A DNA stretch of 14,342 nt from Endomicrobium sp. GTDB lineage: Bacteria; Elusimicrobiota; Endomicrobiia; Endomicrobiales; Endomicrobiaceae. A program made the translations under genes and the position numbers. Of the stretch, positions 8,321 through 14,342 are shown one piece after another (position 1 is the stretch's first letter; every line of letters starts with the position of its first letter). The DNA is taken from contig JAISIG010000013.1 of NCBI GenBank assembly GCA_031262135.1, positions 1-14,342 on the forward strand. The letters are read 5' to 3'. Below the pieces are notes generated by a model. It saw nothing but the letters and a program-made list of their open reading frames with translations. It ran no database searches and had not been told where the DNA came from.

Positions 8321-9301
8321 TCACAAAATTCCTAAAATACTTTTATTTCCTTTGTAAACCTTTGTAATAACACTTAAATTATGAAATTCTTTCACTTTGT
8401 TTTCTGAACCTATAGTTACGTCAATTTCTTGCTTAGAGTAATTTTGATTTAATATTTCTATAATCTGCCTTTTATTTTCATTAAAATTGATTAAAGTTTT
8501 TATATGTTCAAAGCTTTGTAAATCATTGATATCTATCACATTTGCTGCTCCATTAATATAAATATCATCTTGGATATTCTCTAACGTGTAACTGATTAAT
8601 TTAGCTATATTAGATATAATGACAGCATGTTGTTTTAAATATTCTAAGTGTGATGTTAATACTTTGCTAGATTCTGCTATAGATACTCCTATTAAGTGTT
8701 CGTTTAAAAACTTTTTTAACATATAAATATCATGCTTTTTTAAAAAAGCTTTTATCGTTTTATGTTTAATCATACCACTTCTAGTTAAAAAAATGATTAA
8801 TAGATCTTTAGTTGATATTTGTATTAATTCTATATTTTTAATAACATCATACTTTGTTTTTGGAGCAGTTACAAAACCAGCATACTGAGATAAATTAGAT
8901 AGTACTTTTGAAGTATTTGAAAGAATAGATTCAATTTCATTACATTTTTGTATACATTGTTGTCTTACTCTATCTTCTTCTTTTTTTGCATAATTTTGCA
9001 ACTTAACTAACTTATTTACATATAATCTATAGGCTTTGTCAGTAGGAATTCTACCAGAAGAAGTATGAGTTTGAACCAAATACCCCTCTCTTTCCATTTC
9101 AGACATTAAATTCCTTACAGTAGCAGAGGACAAAGAAATATTATATTTTTTAATTAAAACGTTAGATCCAATTGGGTTACCTGTTTTAATATGATAATGT
9201 ATGATTGCACTTAGAATTCTAGTTTTTCTATTCTGTATAGTATGTAACGAAATACGATGCAAATTCATTACTCCTAATGAAAAATTATTTTTAGCACTCA
9301 T
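8321..9301 (-). CDS. hrcA: heat-inducible transcription repressor HrcA, C-terminally truncated
   Basis: HrcA represses chaperone operons by binding CIRCE. The winged-helix domain is at about 20-98, with 'GNPIGSNVLIKKY', 'LSSATVRNLMSEMEREGYL' and 'TSSGRIPTDKAYRLYV'. The GAF-like dimerisation region follows to 'LSVITKVYKGNKSILGI'. A TGA then cuts off the conserved 'GPxRMxY' C-terminus, which remains readable downstream in frame. The longest frame starts at ATG 9301 but has no Shine-Dalgarno site and lies inside the CIRCE operator, about 11 nt from the likely transcription start. A more credible start is internal. AGGAG at 9275-9271 precedes ATG at 9268 (2-nt spacer) and TTG at 9262 (8-nt spacer), both still upstream of the DNA-binding domain. 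It is first in the chaperone block. Whether the truncated protein represses is unknown. Confidence 0.9.
   Translation of the reverse strand: MSAKNNFSLGVMNLHRISLHTIQNRKTRILSAIIHYHIKTGNPIGSNVLIKKYNISLSSATVRNLMSEMEREGYLVQTHTSSGRIPTDKAYRLYVNKLVKLQNYAKKEEDRVRQQCIQKCNEIESILSNTSKVLSNLSQYAGFVTAPKTKYDVIKNIELIQISTKDLLIIFLTRSGMIKHKTIKAFLKKHDIYMLKKFLNEHLIGVSIAESSKVLTSHLEYLKQHAVIISNIAKLISYTLENIQDDIYINGAANVIDINDLQSFEHIKTLINFNENKRQIIEILNQNYSKQEIDVTIGSENKVKEFHNLSVITKVYKGNKSILGIL
9271..9275 (-). promoter_or_regulatory. internal Shine-Dalgarno site near the hrcA 5' end (AGGAG)
   Basis: AGGAG lies in the first codons of the longest hrcA frame. It is 2 nt before an in-frame ATG (9268-9266) and 8 nt before an in-frame TTG (9262-9260). 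The upstream ATG at 9301 has no such site. This favours a start at one of the internal codons, with the CIRCE operator in the 5' leader. Confidence 0.55.
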
Positions 9302-9317
9302 TATCCATAATTGCTAT
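9291..9317 (-). promoter_or_regulatory. CIRCE operator (HrcA-binding site), one arm diverged
   Basis: On the minus strand, ATAGCAATT (9317-9309), nine bases, then GAGTGCTAA (9299-9291). The CIRCE consensus is TTAGCACTC-N9-GAGTGCTAA. The right arm matches 9 of 9, the spacer is exactly 9, and the left arm matches 6 of 9. It begins one base after the -10 box of the hrcA promoter, so a bound repressor would cover the transcription start. It is the only copy I see in the window; grpE and dnaK have none of their own. Confidence 0.8.
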
Positions 9318-9318
9318 T

Positions 9319-9348
9319 ATTTTAGTACTAAATAATTACATATGTCAA
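9319..9348 (-). promoter_or_regulatory. sigma70-type promoter of the hrcA-grpE-dnaK block
   Basis: TTGACA (9348-9343, perfect -35), an 18-nt spacer, then TAAAAT (9324-9319, 5 of 6 for the -10). CIRCE follows immediately. The predicted start is near 9312. Confidence 0.75.
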
Positions 9349-9404
9349 GTCTAATAGTTTCTTACTTATAATGTATATATCTTAATTATATTTTTATTTT
9401 ATTA

Positions 9405-9433
9405 TTGACAAATATAATTGACTATTGTACTAT
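9405..9433 (+). promoter_or_regulatory. sigma70-type promoter of the GNAT-tRNA-Leu unit
   Basis: TTGACA (9405-9410, perfect -35), a 17-nt spacer, then TACTAT (9428-9433, 5 of 6). It lies about 45 nt before the GTG start and diverges from the hrcA promoter. Confidence 0.75.
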
Positions 9434-9478
9434 TTATAGAAAAATATTTTTATATTTATGAAAAATTAAGGTTGATAT

Positions 9479-9937
9479 GTGATTTTGAGAGCTGCGAAAA
9501 TTACAGATGCTAAGGATATTTATAAACTTATTGAATTCTATGCAAACAAAGGTGAAATGTTACATAGATCATTGAATGCTATTTATGAAGACATTCAAGA
9601 ATTTATAGTAATCCAATTTTCGAATAATATTATTGGATGTGGTGCTTTGCATATCTCATGGGAAGATTTAGCTGAGATAAGATCTTTGGCCATAGCAAAG
9701 CAATATCAAAAAAATGGATTTGGGAAGCAGATAGTTGAGAGATTACAAATAAGTGCTAAGCTACTTAATGTAAGAAAAATTTTCACATTAACTTTTAAGC
9801 CAAATTTTTTTATTAAATTAGGCTACAGCATTATTACAAAAGAATCCTTGCCTCATAAAATATGGAGTGAATGTGTTAATTGTTATTTATTTCCTGATTG
9901 TGGAGAGATTGCATTAAGTAAATCAATATCAATTTGA
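9479..9937 (+). CDS. GNAT N-acetyltransferase, short N-acetylglutamate synthase-like type
   Basis: The 152-residue, single-domain GNAT uses acetyl-CoA. The acetyl-CoA loop is 'QKNGFG' (77-82, Q-x-x-G-x-G). 'GEMLHRS' (25-31), 'WEDLAEIRSLAI' (61-72), 'LTFKPNFFIKLGY' (104-116), 'LPHKIWSECVNC' (124-135) and 'FPDC' (138-141) match the short ArgA-like acetyltransferases of several Gram-negative phyla. Those are assigned to the first step of arginine synthesis, acetylating glutamate. That function is inferred, and no other arg gene is present here. Three conserved cysteines (132, 135, 141) lie near the C-terminus. The GTG start has AAGG (9468-9471) with a 7-nt spacer. An overlapping ATG at 9477 is out of frame and meets TGA at once. 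A tRNA gene follows after 7 nt. Confidence 0.88.
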   Translation: MILRAAKITDAKDIYKLIEFYANKGEMLHRSLNAIYEDIQEFIVIQFSNNIIGCGALHISWEDLAEIRSLAIAKQYQKNGFGKQIVERLQISAKLLNVRKIFTLTFKPNFFIKLGYSIITKESLPHKIWSECVNCYLFPDCGEIALSKSISI

Positions 9938-9944
9938 TTTTTTA

Positions 9945-10032
9945 GCCGAGGTGGTGAAATTTGGCAGACACGTGAGACTCAAAATCTCATATCATATATT
10001 TTGATATGCGGGTTCAAGTCCCGCCCTCGGCA
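9945..10032 (+). tRNA. tRNA-Leu, anticodon CAA
   Basis: The 7-bp acceptor stem is GCCGAGG (9945-9951) with CCTCGGC (10025-10031) and discriminator A (10032). The anticodon stem TGAGA/TCTCA encloses CTCAAAA, giving anticodon CAA at 9980-9982, which reads UUG. A long class II variable arm (TATCA and TGATA, about 9990-10007) and a T arm GCGGG-TTCAAGT-CCCGC confirm leucine. The terminal CCA is not encoded: the next bases are TAC. The gene lies 7 nt after the GNAT stop and is probably processed from the same transcript. Confidence 0.97.
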
Positions 10033-10084
10033 TACAAAACTAGAACTAAAGTATAGATTAAATGACATTTCATTCCTATGTTTC

Positions 10085-11335
10085 CTATTCCTTGTATTTT
10101 TTAACTTCTTTTTGAATTGCTTGGATCCTATTTATAATAGTAGGATGAGTATAATTTAAGAAAACTTTAAATTTGTGAGGGGTTAAATTGGATAAGTTAT
10201 CTACTGAAAGTTTTTTTAATCCATGTATCATGGAATCAGCGTTTTTGTATGTTTTAATAGAATATAAATCAGCTTGATATTCATATTTGCGTGACAAATA
10301 ATTTCCTATAATATTCATAATTAAATTTATTGGCATGTATAAAATATTGATAAATATAAGTCCTGCATATAGAGAATAGTTACTTAGCATAAATGCTGTG
10401 TATACCCAAGTTCTATTTATTAGTAAAGCGAAGACAGATAACATGACCGCAGTGGATATAAATGACAATGCAAGATTTTTAGTTATATGATGTAATTTAT
10501 AGTGCCCAACTTCATGCCCTAGTATACTAAGAATTTCTTCTTTTGTATGGTTTTGAATCAAAGTATCGAAAAATACTATTCTTTTAAATTTCCAAAATCC
10601 AGTTAAAAATGCATTAGTTTTAGTAGACCTTTTAGAACCATCAATTATGAAAATCCCTTGCATATTTAAATTTTCTTTTTGCAAATAGTGTGCAATAGCA
10701 TCTTTTAAAATTCCTTCCTTCATTGGTGTGTATTTGTTGAAAAGTGGCATAATTGTTATTGGAGCAATACAAGCTATAAATATTTCAAATAATATAATGA
10801 AAATAAAAATTATACCCCAAGCATATTTAGAAAACGAGTTTAAACAAAACAGTATAGTAACTATTAGTATGTTAACTATTAAAATGTTAATTATATATGA
10901 CTTTATTAAATCTGTAAAAAAAAGTCGCATCGTCATTTTATTAAATCCAAAATCTTCTTCTATTATAAAAACGCGATACAGTTGAAATGGGATTTGCAAT
11001 ATATTATTAAATAATATAATAATACTTGTAAATAAAATGCCTGAAATTATATAGTTGAAATTAAATGATTTAACGAATTCATTTAATTTTACAAAACCAC
11101 CTAAATTCAAAAAAAGAAGTTGTATAAATAATAAATAAACTGAACATAGTATATTAAATAATGTGTTTGATTTAAGATATAACTGTGATTTTATATAGCT
11201 ATCTTTATTATAATAAGTTTGAAATTCCTCAGGAATATTGTTCGAAAGATGTTTAATGTTTAAAACATCAGATATAAAAAATACCATACAAGGTAATATT
11301 AAGATAAAGTTTACAATAAGAGTATAAATATTCAT
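10085..11335 (-). CDS. M48 family membrane metalloprotease, Ste24/CAAX protease 1-like
   Basis: This is a zinc protease in the inner membrane. Eukaryotic Ste24 processes prenylated proteins; bacterial homologues have no prenylated substrate known to me and may act in membrane quality control. The 416 residues include several hydrophobic segments (about 4-22, 56-78, 94-112, 146-165, 172-198, 288-305, 322-342). The zinc site is HEVGH (274-278), with the third ligand in 'EYQAD' (E352). 'TNAFLTGF' (240-247) and 'YTHPTIINRI' (395-404) are family landmarks, so it looks active. The ATG at 11335-11333 has GAGGG about 10 nt upstream. It stands alone, convergent with the tRNA and divergent from tmk. 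Confidence 0.92.
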   Translation of the reverse strand: MNIYTLIVNFILILPCMVFFISDVLNIKHLSNNIPEEFQTYYNKDSYIKSQLYLKSNTLFNILCSVYLLFIQLLFLNLGGFVKLNEFVKSFNFNYIISGILFTSIIILFNNILQIPFQLYRVFIIEEDFGFNKMTMRLFFTDLIKSYIINILIVNILIVTILFCLNSFSKYAWGIIFIFIILFEIFIACIAPITIMPLFNKYTPMKEGILKDAIAHYLQKENLNMQGIFIIDGSKRSTKTNAFLTGFWKFKRIVFFDTLIQNHTKEEILSILGHEVGHYKLHHITKNLALSFISTAVMLSVFALLINRTWVYTAFMLSNYSLYAGLIFINILYMPINLIMNIIGNYLSRKYEYQADLYSIKTYKNADSMIHGLKKLSVDNLSNLTPHKFKVFLNYTHPTIINRIQAIQKEVKKYKE

Positions 11336-11401
11336 TCCCTGTTATCCCTCTTTTTTAAATATATTTATTATATTCCATAATATCTTGTAAAATATATTTA
11401 T

Positions 11402-11429
11402 ATTATATAATTATAATTAATATTAACAA
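11402..11429 (-). promoter_or_regulatory. candidate promoter of the M48 protease gene
   Basis: TTGTTA (11429-11424, 4 of 6), a 16-nt spacer, then TATAAT (11407-11402, perfect). The region is almost pure A+T, so chance matches are frequent. On the plus strand, TTGTAA (11385-11390) with TATAAT at 11406 (15-nt spacer) or 11412 (21-nt spacer) could serve tmk, but neither spacing is convincing. The 130-nt divergent gap also holds two copies of AAATATATTTAT, at 11357-11368 and 11390-11401. Confidence 0.4.
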
Positions 11430-11465
11430 TCTTAAATAAATAGAATTTATAAAATATATCAACAA

Positions 11466-12101
11466 ATGCCTAGAAAAAATATTTTCATTACCTTTGAGGG
11501 AATAGATGGGGCTGGTAAAACAACTCAAGCAAAGTTATTAGCTAGATATCTTCAACGTATTGGATGTAAAGTTTTATTAACTATGGAACCTGGAGGAGAA
11601 GCGTTATCTGATATGATACGTAATATTATTTTTACTTCATCCTTTAAAATATGTTCGCTTAGTGAATTGTTTTTATATGAAGCAGCACGTGCTCAACATA
11701 CAATGGATATCATTTTACCAGCTTTAAAACAAGGCAGTATAGTTATTTGTGATCGTTTTATAGATTCTACTATTGCTTACCAAGGATATGGATGCAAAAT
11801 AGATTTAGAATTAATTCAGAAATTGAATTCAATTGCATCTTATCAGTTACTTCCTACTATAACTTTATATTTAGATATAGTTCCAGTTATAGGCTTGGAT
11901 AGAGAAGTAATAAAAAGAAAAAAAATAAAGTCTATTCTACAGTTTTATAATAATGTTAGAACTGGATATTTAATCCAAGCAAAAAAACATTCAAAAAGAA
12001 TACATATCATTAAATCAACAAGTTTAAGGCAAATTCAAATAGAAATTAGATTTATAATTAATAAAATTTTAAAATATGCACAGATTAAAACAAAAATATA
12101 A
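11466..12101 (+). CDS. tmk: thymidylate kinase
   Basis: Tmk phosphorylates dTMP to dTDP for DNA synthesis. The 211-residue protein has the P-loop 'GIDGAGKTT' (12-20), the 'DRFIDSTIAYQGYG' segment (96-109; usual DRY-x2-S-x2-AYQG-x-G) and 'LDIVPVIGL' (136-144) leading into the lid. Two oddities stand out. The conserved 'TREPGG' reads 'TMEPGG', so the usual arginine is M40. The lid ('DREVIKRKKIKSILQFYNNVR') seems a few residues shorter and lacks the normal Arg/Glu pattern. The protein may be less active. No Shine-Dalgarno site precedes the ATG. The gene leads the tmk-holB-like-PSP1-metG operon and its 3' end overlaps the next gene by 26 nt. Confidence 0.95.
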   Translation: MPRKNIFITFEGIDGAGKTTQAKLLARYLQRIGCKVLLTMEPGGEALSDMIRNIIFTSSFKICSLSELFLYEAARAQHTMDIILPALKQGSIVICDRFIDSTIAYQGYGCKIDLELIQKLNSIASYQLLPTITLYLDIVPVIGLDREVIKRKKIKSILQFYNNVRTGYLIQAKKHSKRIHIIKSTSLRQIQIEIRFIINKILKYAQIKTKI

Positions 12102-12417
12102 TCATATTCATTTAATCTTACCAGATATTTTAAGATTAGCAAATAAATTATTTGATAAGGAAAATGCTACAAAATATATAGATTTATTAATTACAAGGCT
12201 TATGAAATATATTATGAGCAATGAAGGATATAAAATTTTTGATTTAACAACAGTAATTCCAATATTATTAAATTCGAAACAATTAATTAATAGACATATC
12301 AATAGGAAACTTGTATTAGAAAACTTATTTTTGGATTTATTACAAGTTTGTAATGAAGATATAAAAAAAGTAATATATGATACATTGTTTTCAATAGAAA
12401 AGGATGATTATAATTAA
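12076..12417 (+). CDS. small protein resembling the C-terminal domain of DNA polymerase III delta-prime (HolB)
   Basis: The 113-residue, lysine- and leucine-rich, probably all-helical protein sits exactly where holB normally lies, between tmk and the PSP1 gene. 'IDLLITRLMKYIMSN' and the final 'INRKLVLENLFLDLL' (about 76-90) resemble the helical collar domain of delta-prime, whose members end in a similar 'N-x-R/E-L-x-x-x-x-L-L-L-x-L' segment. The whole ATPase module (about 200 residues with P-loop-like and zinc regions) is absent. The frame is closed by TAA two codons before the ATG, so nothing is hidden upstream. Either it is a reduced but used clamp-loader piece or the remnant of a deleted holB. 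No Shine-Dalgarno site is seen. The stop shares its last A with the next ATG (TAATG). Confidence 0.6.
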   Translation: MHRLKQKYNHIHLILPDILRLANKLFDKENATKYIDLLITRLMKYIMSNEGYKIFDLTTVIPILLNSKQLINRHINRKLVLENLFLDLLQVCNEDIKKVIYDTLFSIEKDDYN

Positions 12418-13067
12418 TGGGATATTTTCCTTTTATACAGATAAAAGTTAGAAACAAACTATATGAATCTTTTGTTAATAATTTATATTTACAATTAAAT
12501 GAACAAATTGTTGTCCAAACTGAATATGGAATCGAGCTAGGAGTAGTCTATACAAGACATCAAAGAAATACAACTGTAATTGAAAAGCAACCATTAATAA
12601 AAATTATTAGAAGAGCAACTAAACAAGATCAAAATACATTTTTTTCTAATATTAGAAAAACAATACAAATTCGTAATAAAGTAAAATCAATTATAAATGA
12701 GCATAAATTATGTATGAAACTAGTACATATGTACTATATTTTAAATTGTTCCAAATTGTTTTTATACTATACATCTAATATAAGAATTGATTTTAGAGTT
12801 TTTATTAAAAATTTAGGTAATATTTTGAAAACTAAAATCCAAATGGTACAAATTGGAGTACGTGATGAGCCTAAGATAATAGGCGGGATAGGCATTTGTG
12901 GACAAGTTGTTTGTTGTAAAAAGTTTTTAACAAAATTTGATTCTGTTACAGTTAACATGATTAAAGATCAACATATATCTCTTAATATAAATAAATTATC
13001 AGGATTTTGTGATAGATTAAAATGTTGTATGTCTTATGAGCAAGATAATACCAAAAAAAATGAATAA
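12417..13067 (+). CDS. PSP1 domain protein, RicT/YaaT family
   Basis: This is the PSP1-superfamily protein called RicT (YaaT) in Bacillus subtilis, part of the iron-sulfur Ric complex that influences RNA processing, sporulation and biofilm. Its role outside Firmicutes is unclear. The 216-residue protein has the PSP1 core with 'IGVRDEPKIIGGIGICG' (146-162), 'CC' (166-167), 'KDQHISLNINKLSGFC' (183-198) and 'RLKCCMSYE' (200-208). The six cysteines (161, 166, 167, 198, 203, 204) are those expected to hold the cluster. 'CGR' and 'CGRL' are changed to 'CGQ' and 'CDRL'. The ATG overlaps the previous stop by 1 nt (TAATG), and metG starts 8 nt before this gene's stop, so the genes are probably translationally coupled. 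Confidence 0.92.
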   Translation: MGYFPFIQIKVRNKLYESFVNNLYLQLNEQIVVQTEYGIELGVVYTRHQRNTTVIEKQPLIKIIRRATKQDQNTFFSNIRKTIQIRNKVKSIINEHKLCMKLVHMYYILNCSKLFLYYTSNIRIDFRVFIKNLGNILKTKIQMVQIGVRDEPKIIGGIGICGQVVCCKKFLTKFDSVTVNMIKDQHISLNINKLSGFCDRLKCCMSYEQDNTKKNE

Positions 13068-14342
13068 ATTTTATATTACAACACCGATATATTATGTTAA
13101 TGATATACCTCACATAGGGCATATGTATACTACTATTATGGCTGATATTTTTGCTAGATGGAAAAGATTAAATGGTTTTGATGTGTTTTTCCTTACAGGG
13201 ACAGATGAACATGGTAGTAAGATTGTTAATACAGTACATTCTACAGAAAAAATAGTATTACAAAACTTTTGTAATCAAATGAGTTTACGATTTAAAGAAA
13301 CGTGGGATACATTAAACGTTTCGTATACAGATTTTATACGTACAACTGATTATAGACATTATGTAGCTGTAAATCAAGTTCTTAAAATATTATTTAATAA
13401 AGGATTACTGTTTTTAAAAGAATATACAGGATTATATTGTATTGGTTGCGAAAGATTTTACACAATAAAGGATCTAGATGACAATCAATGTTGTAAATTA
13501 CATAGGACTAAGCTAGTTTTACAATCTGAAAAAAATTATTTTTTTAAATTATCTGCTTTTAAAGATATATTATTAGATAGAATCACAAATAAATATCATG
13601 ATGAATATATAGATATACAACCAGAGGAGCGTAAAAATGAGATAATAGGGAAATTGCAAATTGGGCTCGATGATATAAGTTTTTCCAGAAACAATTTTGG
13701 TTGGGGAATTCCTGTGCCATGGGACAATACTCAAACTGTATATGTATGGCTTGATGCTTTAATCAATTATATGACAGGCATTGGATACCCCCATGATATG
13801 GAAAAATTTGAACATTATTGGGCTGCAGATATGCACTTCATGGCAAAAGACATTTTATGGTTTCATTCCGTTATTTGGCCTGCAATTTTACTAGGAATAG
13901 GATATAAGCCACCCAAAAAAATATATTCTCATGGATTCTTTACATTAAATGGGAACAAAATGTCCAAGTCATTAAACAATGTAATATTTCCACAAGAACT
14001 AATAGATAAATATGGAATTGATGCTACAAGATATCTTGTAGTTAGTTTAATTCCTTTTAACACAGATGGAGATATTTCACGGAGAAATATTGCATCAAAG
14101 TATAATACTGATTTAGCAAACAATTTTGGTAATTTAATCTTTAGAGTACTAAAAATGACTGAAAGATATTTTAACTTATATTTACCATATATAAAAAGCA
14201 ATAGTATACTTTTTGCTAGTAAAATATCTACATTTTTAAAGCAGCATTTTAGTTATAATATGGATCATGTTCAAATTCAAAAAGCTATTAGTATGCTACA
14301 GATTAGTTTTTCCTTAATTAATAAACAAATAGAGATAGATTC
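13060..14342 (+). CDS. metG: methionyl-tRNA synthetase, N-terminal part (cut by window edge)
   Basis: MetRS charges tRNA-Met. 427 codons and two extra bases are visible with no stop, covering the catalytic domain and the start of the anticodon domain. The ATG at 13060 gives the family opening 'MNKFYITTPIYYVNDIPHIGH', with HIGH at 18-21. Further motifs are 'TGTDEHG', 'ENTQTVYVWLDA'-like 'DNTQTVYVWLDALINY', the 'FMAKDILWFHSVIWPA' strand and KMSKS at 300-304 ('GNKMSKSLNN'). The knuckle region has C127-x2-C130 and C144-C145-x2-H148, a partial metal site. It overlaps the PSP1 gene by 8 nt. All tryptophans are encoded by TGG, with no in-frame TGA. Confidence 0.97.
   Translation, partial: MNKFYITTPIYYVNDIPHIGHMYTTIMADIFARWKRLNGFDVFFLTGTDEHGSKIVNTVHSTEKIVLQNFCNQMSLRFKETWDTLNVSYTDFIRTTDYRHYVAVNQVLKILFNKGLLFLKEYTGLYCIGCERFYTIKDLDDNQCCKLHRTKLVLQSEKNYFFKLSAFKDILLDRITNKYHDEYIDIQPEERKNEIIGKLQIGLDDISFSRNNFGWGIPVPWDNTQTVYVWLDALINYMTGIGYPHDMEKFEHYWAADMHFMAKDILWFHSVIWPAILLGIGYKPPKKIYSHGFFTLNGNKMSKSLNNVIFPQELIDKYGIDATRYLVVSLIPFNTDGDISRRNIASKYNTDLANNFGNLIFRVLKMTERYFNLYLPYIKSNSILFASKISTFLKQHFSYNMDHVQIQKAISMLQISFSLINKQIEID

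Noticed and set aside
8321..8323. TGA recoded as tryptophan, which would rescue full-length hrcA
   Set aside because: rplI, rpsF, dnaK and the GNAT gene all end with TGA at normal family lengths, and every tryptophan I checked, including those in metG, is TGG. Reassignment is therefore not supported, though one window cannot exclude readthrough.
10033..10084. Terminator between tRNA-Leu and the convergent M48 gene
   Set aside because: Only a trivial 4-bp palindrome (AATGACATT) is present, with no stem plus T-run on either strand.
10728..10985. 85-codon plus-strand frame inside the M48 protease gene
   Set aside because: It is antisense to predicted membrane segments, shows no family resemblance and has no supporting signals.
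13929..14201. 90-codon minus-strand open frame opposite metG
   Set aside because: It is antisense to the KMSKS region of MetRS, which is clearly the coding strand.
1..14342. CRISPR array, phage, toxin-antitoxin or other accessory system
   Set aside because: No regularly spaced repeats, integrase, or paired small ORFs with coding signals were found. Gene content is housekeeping throughout.

Overview
This window is about three-quarters A+T and reads as a slice of a reduced bacterial chromosome, probably from a host-restricted symbiont. The genes are conserved housekeeping genes, most intact, with compact spacing and several one- to 26-nt overlaps. One gene, alr, is an old pseudogene, and two others look eroded: hrcA has a premature in-frame stop, and the holB position holds only a C-terminal domain. 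No marker here fixes the taxon. The DnaK sequence type, the short N-acetylglutamate-synthase-like GNAT, the Ste24-type M48 protease and the tmk-holB-PSP1-metG order would suit a Gram-negative lineage such as Elusimicrobia/Endomicrobia or a deltaproteobacterium-like group. That is a weak inference.

Minus strand, 9301 down to 1: one co-directional block, hrcA-grpE-dnaK-dnaJ-rpsF-ssb-rpsR-rplI-dnaB-(alr pseudogene)-radA. It joins the HrcA/CIRCE heat-shock operon to the S6 ribosomal/replication operon. The only convincing promoter I see for it is upstream of hrcA: TTGACA, an 18-nt spacer, TAAAAT, followed directly by a half-degenerate CIRCE operator. A hairpin plus T-run at the dnaK stop codon could partly terminate transcription and so raise DnaK relative to DnaJ and the genes beyond. 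radA is cut by the window edge.

Plus strand, 9405-10032: a promoter with a perfect -35 drives a small GNAT acetyltransferase, followed after 7 nt by a tRNA-Leu(CAA) gene. Minus strand, 11335-10085: a multi-pass membrane Ste24-type CAAX protease homologue. Plus strand, 11466 to the end: tmk, a 113-codon delta-prime (HolB) C-terminal-domain-like gene, a PSP1/RicT-family gene and metG. The last three junctions overlap, so these four genes are almost certainly one operon. metG runs off the window edge.

I found no mobile element, CRISPR array, phage gene or obvious new defence or biosynthetic system. The points of interest are genome decay and regulation: the dead alr, the truncated hrcA with a still readable tail, the CIRCE element and the uncertain hrcA start, the dnaK-dnaJ terminator, and the stand-alone HolB collar-like protein.
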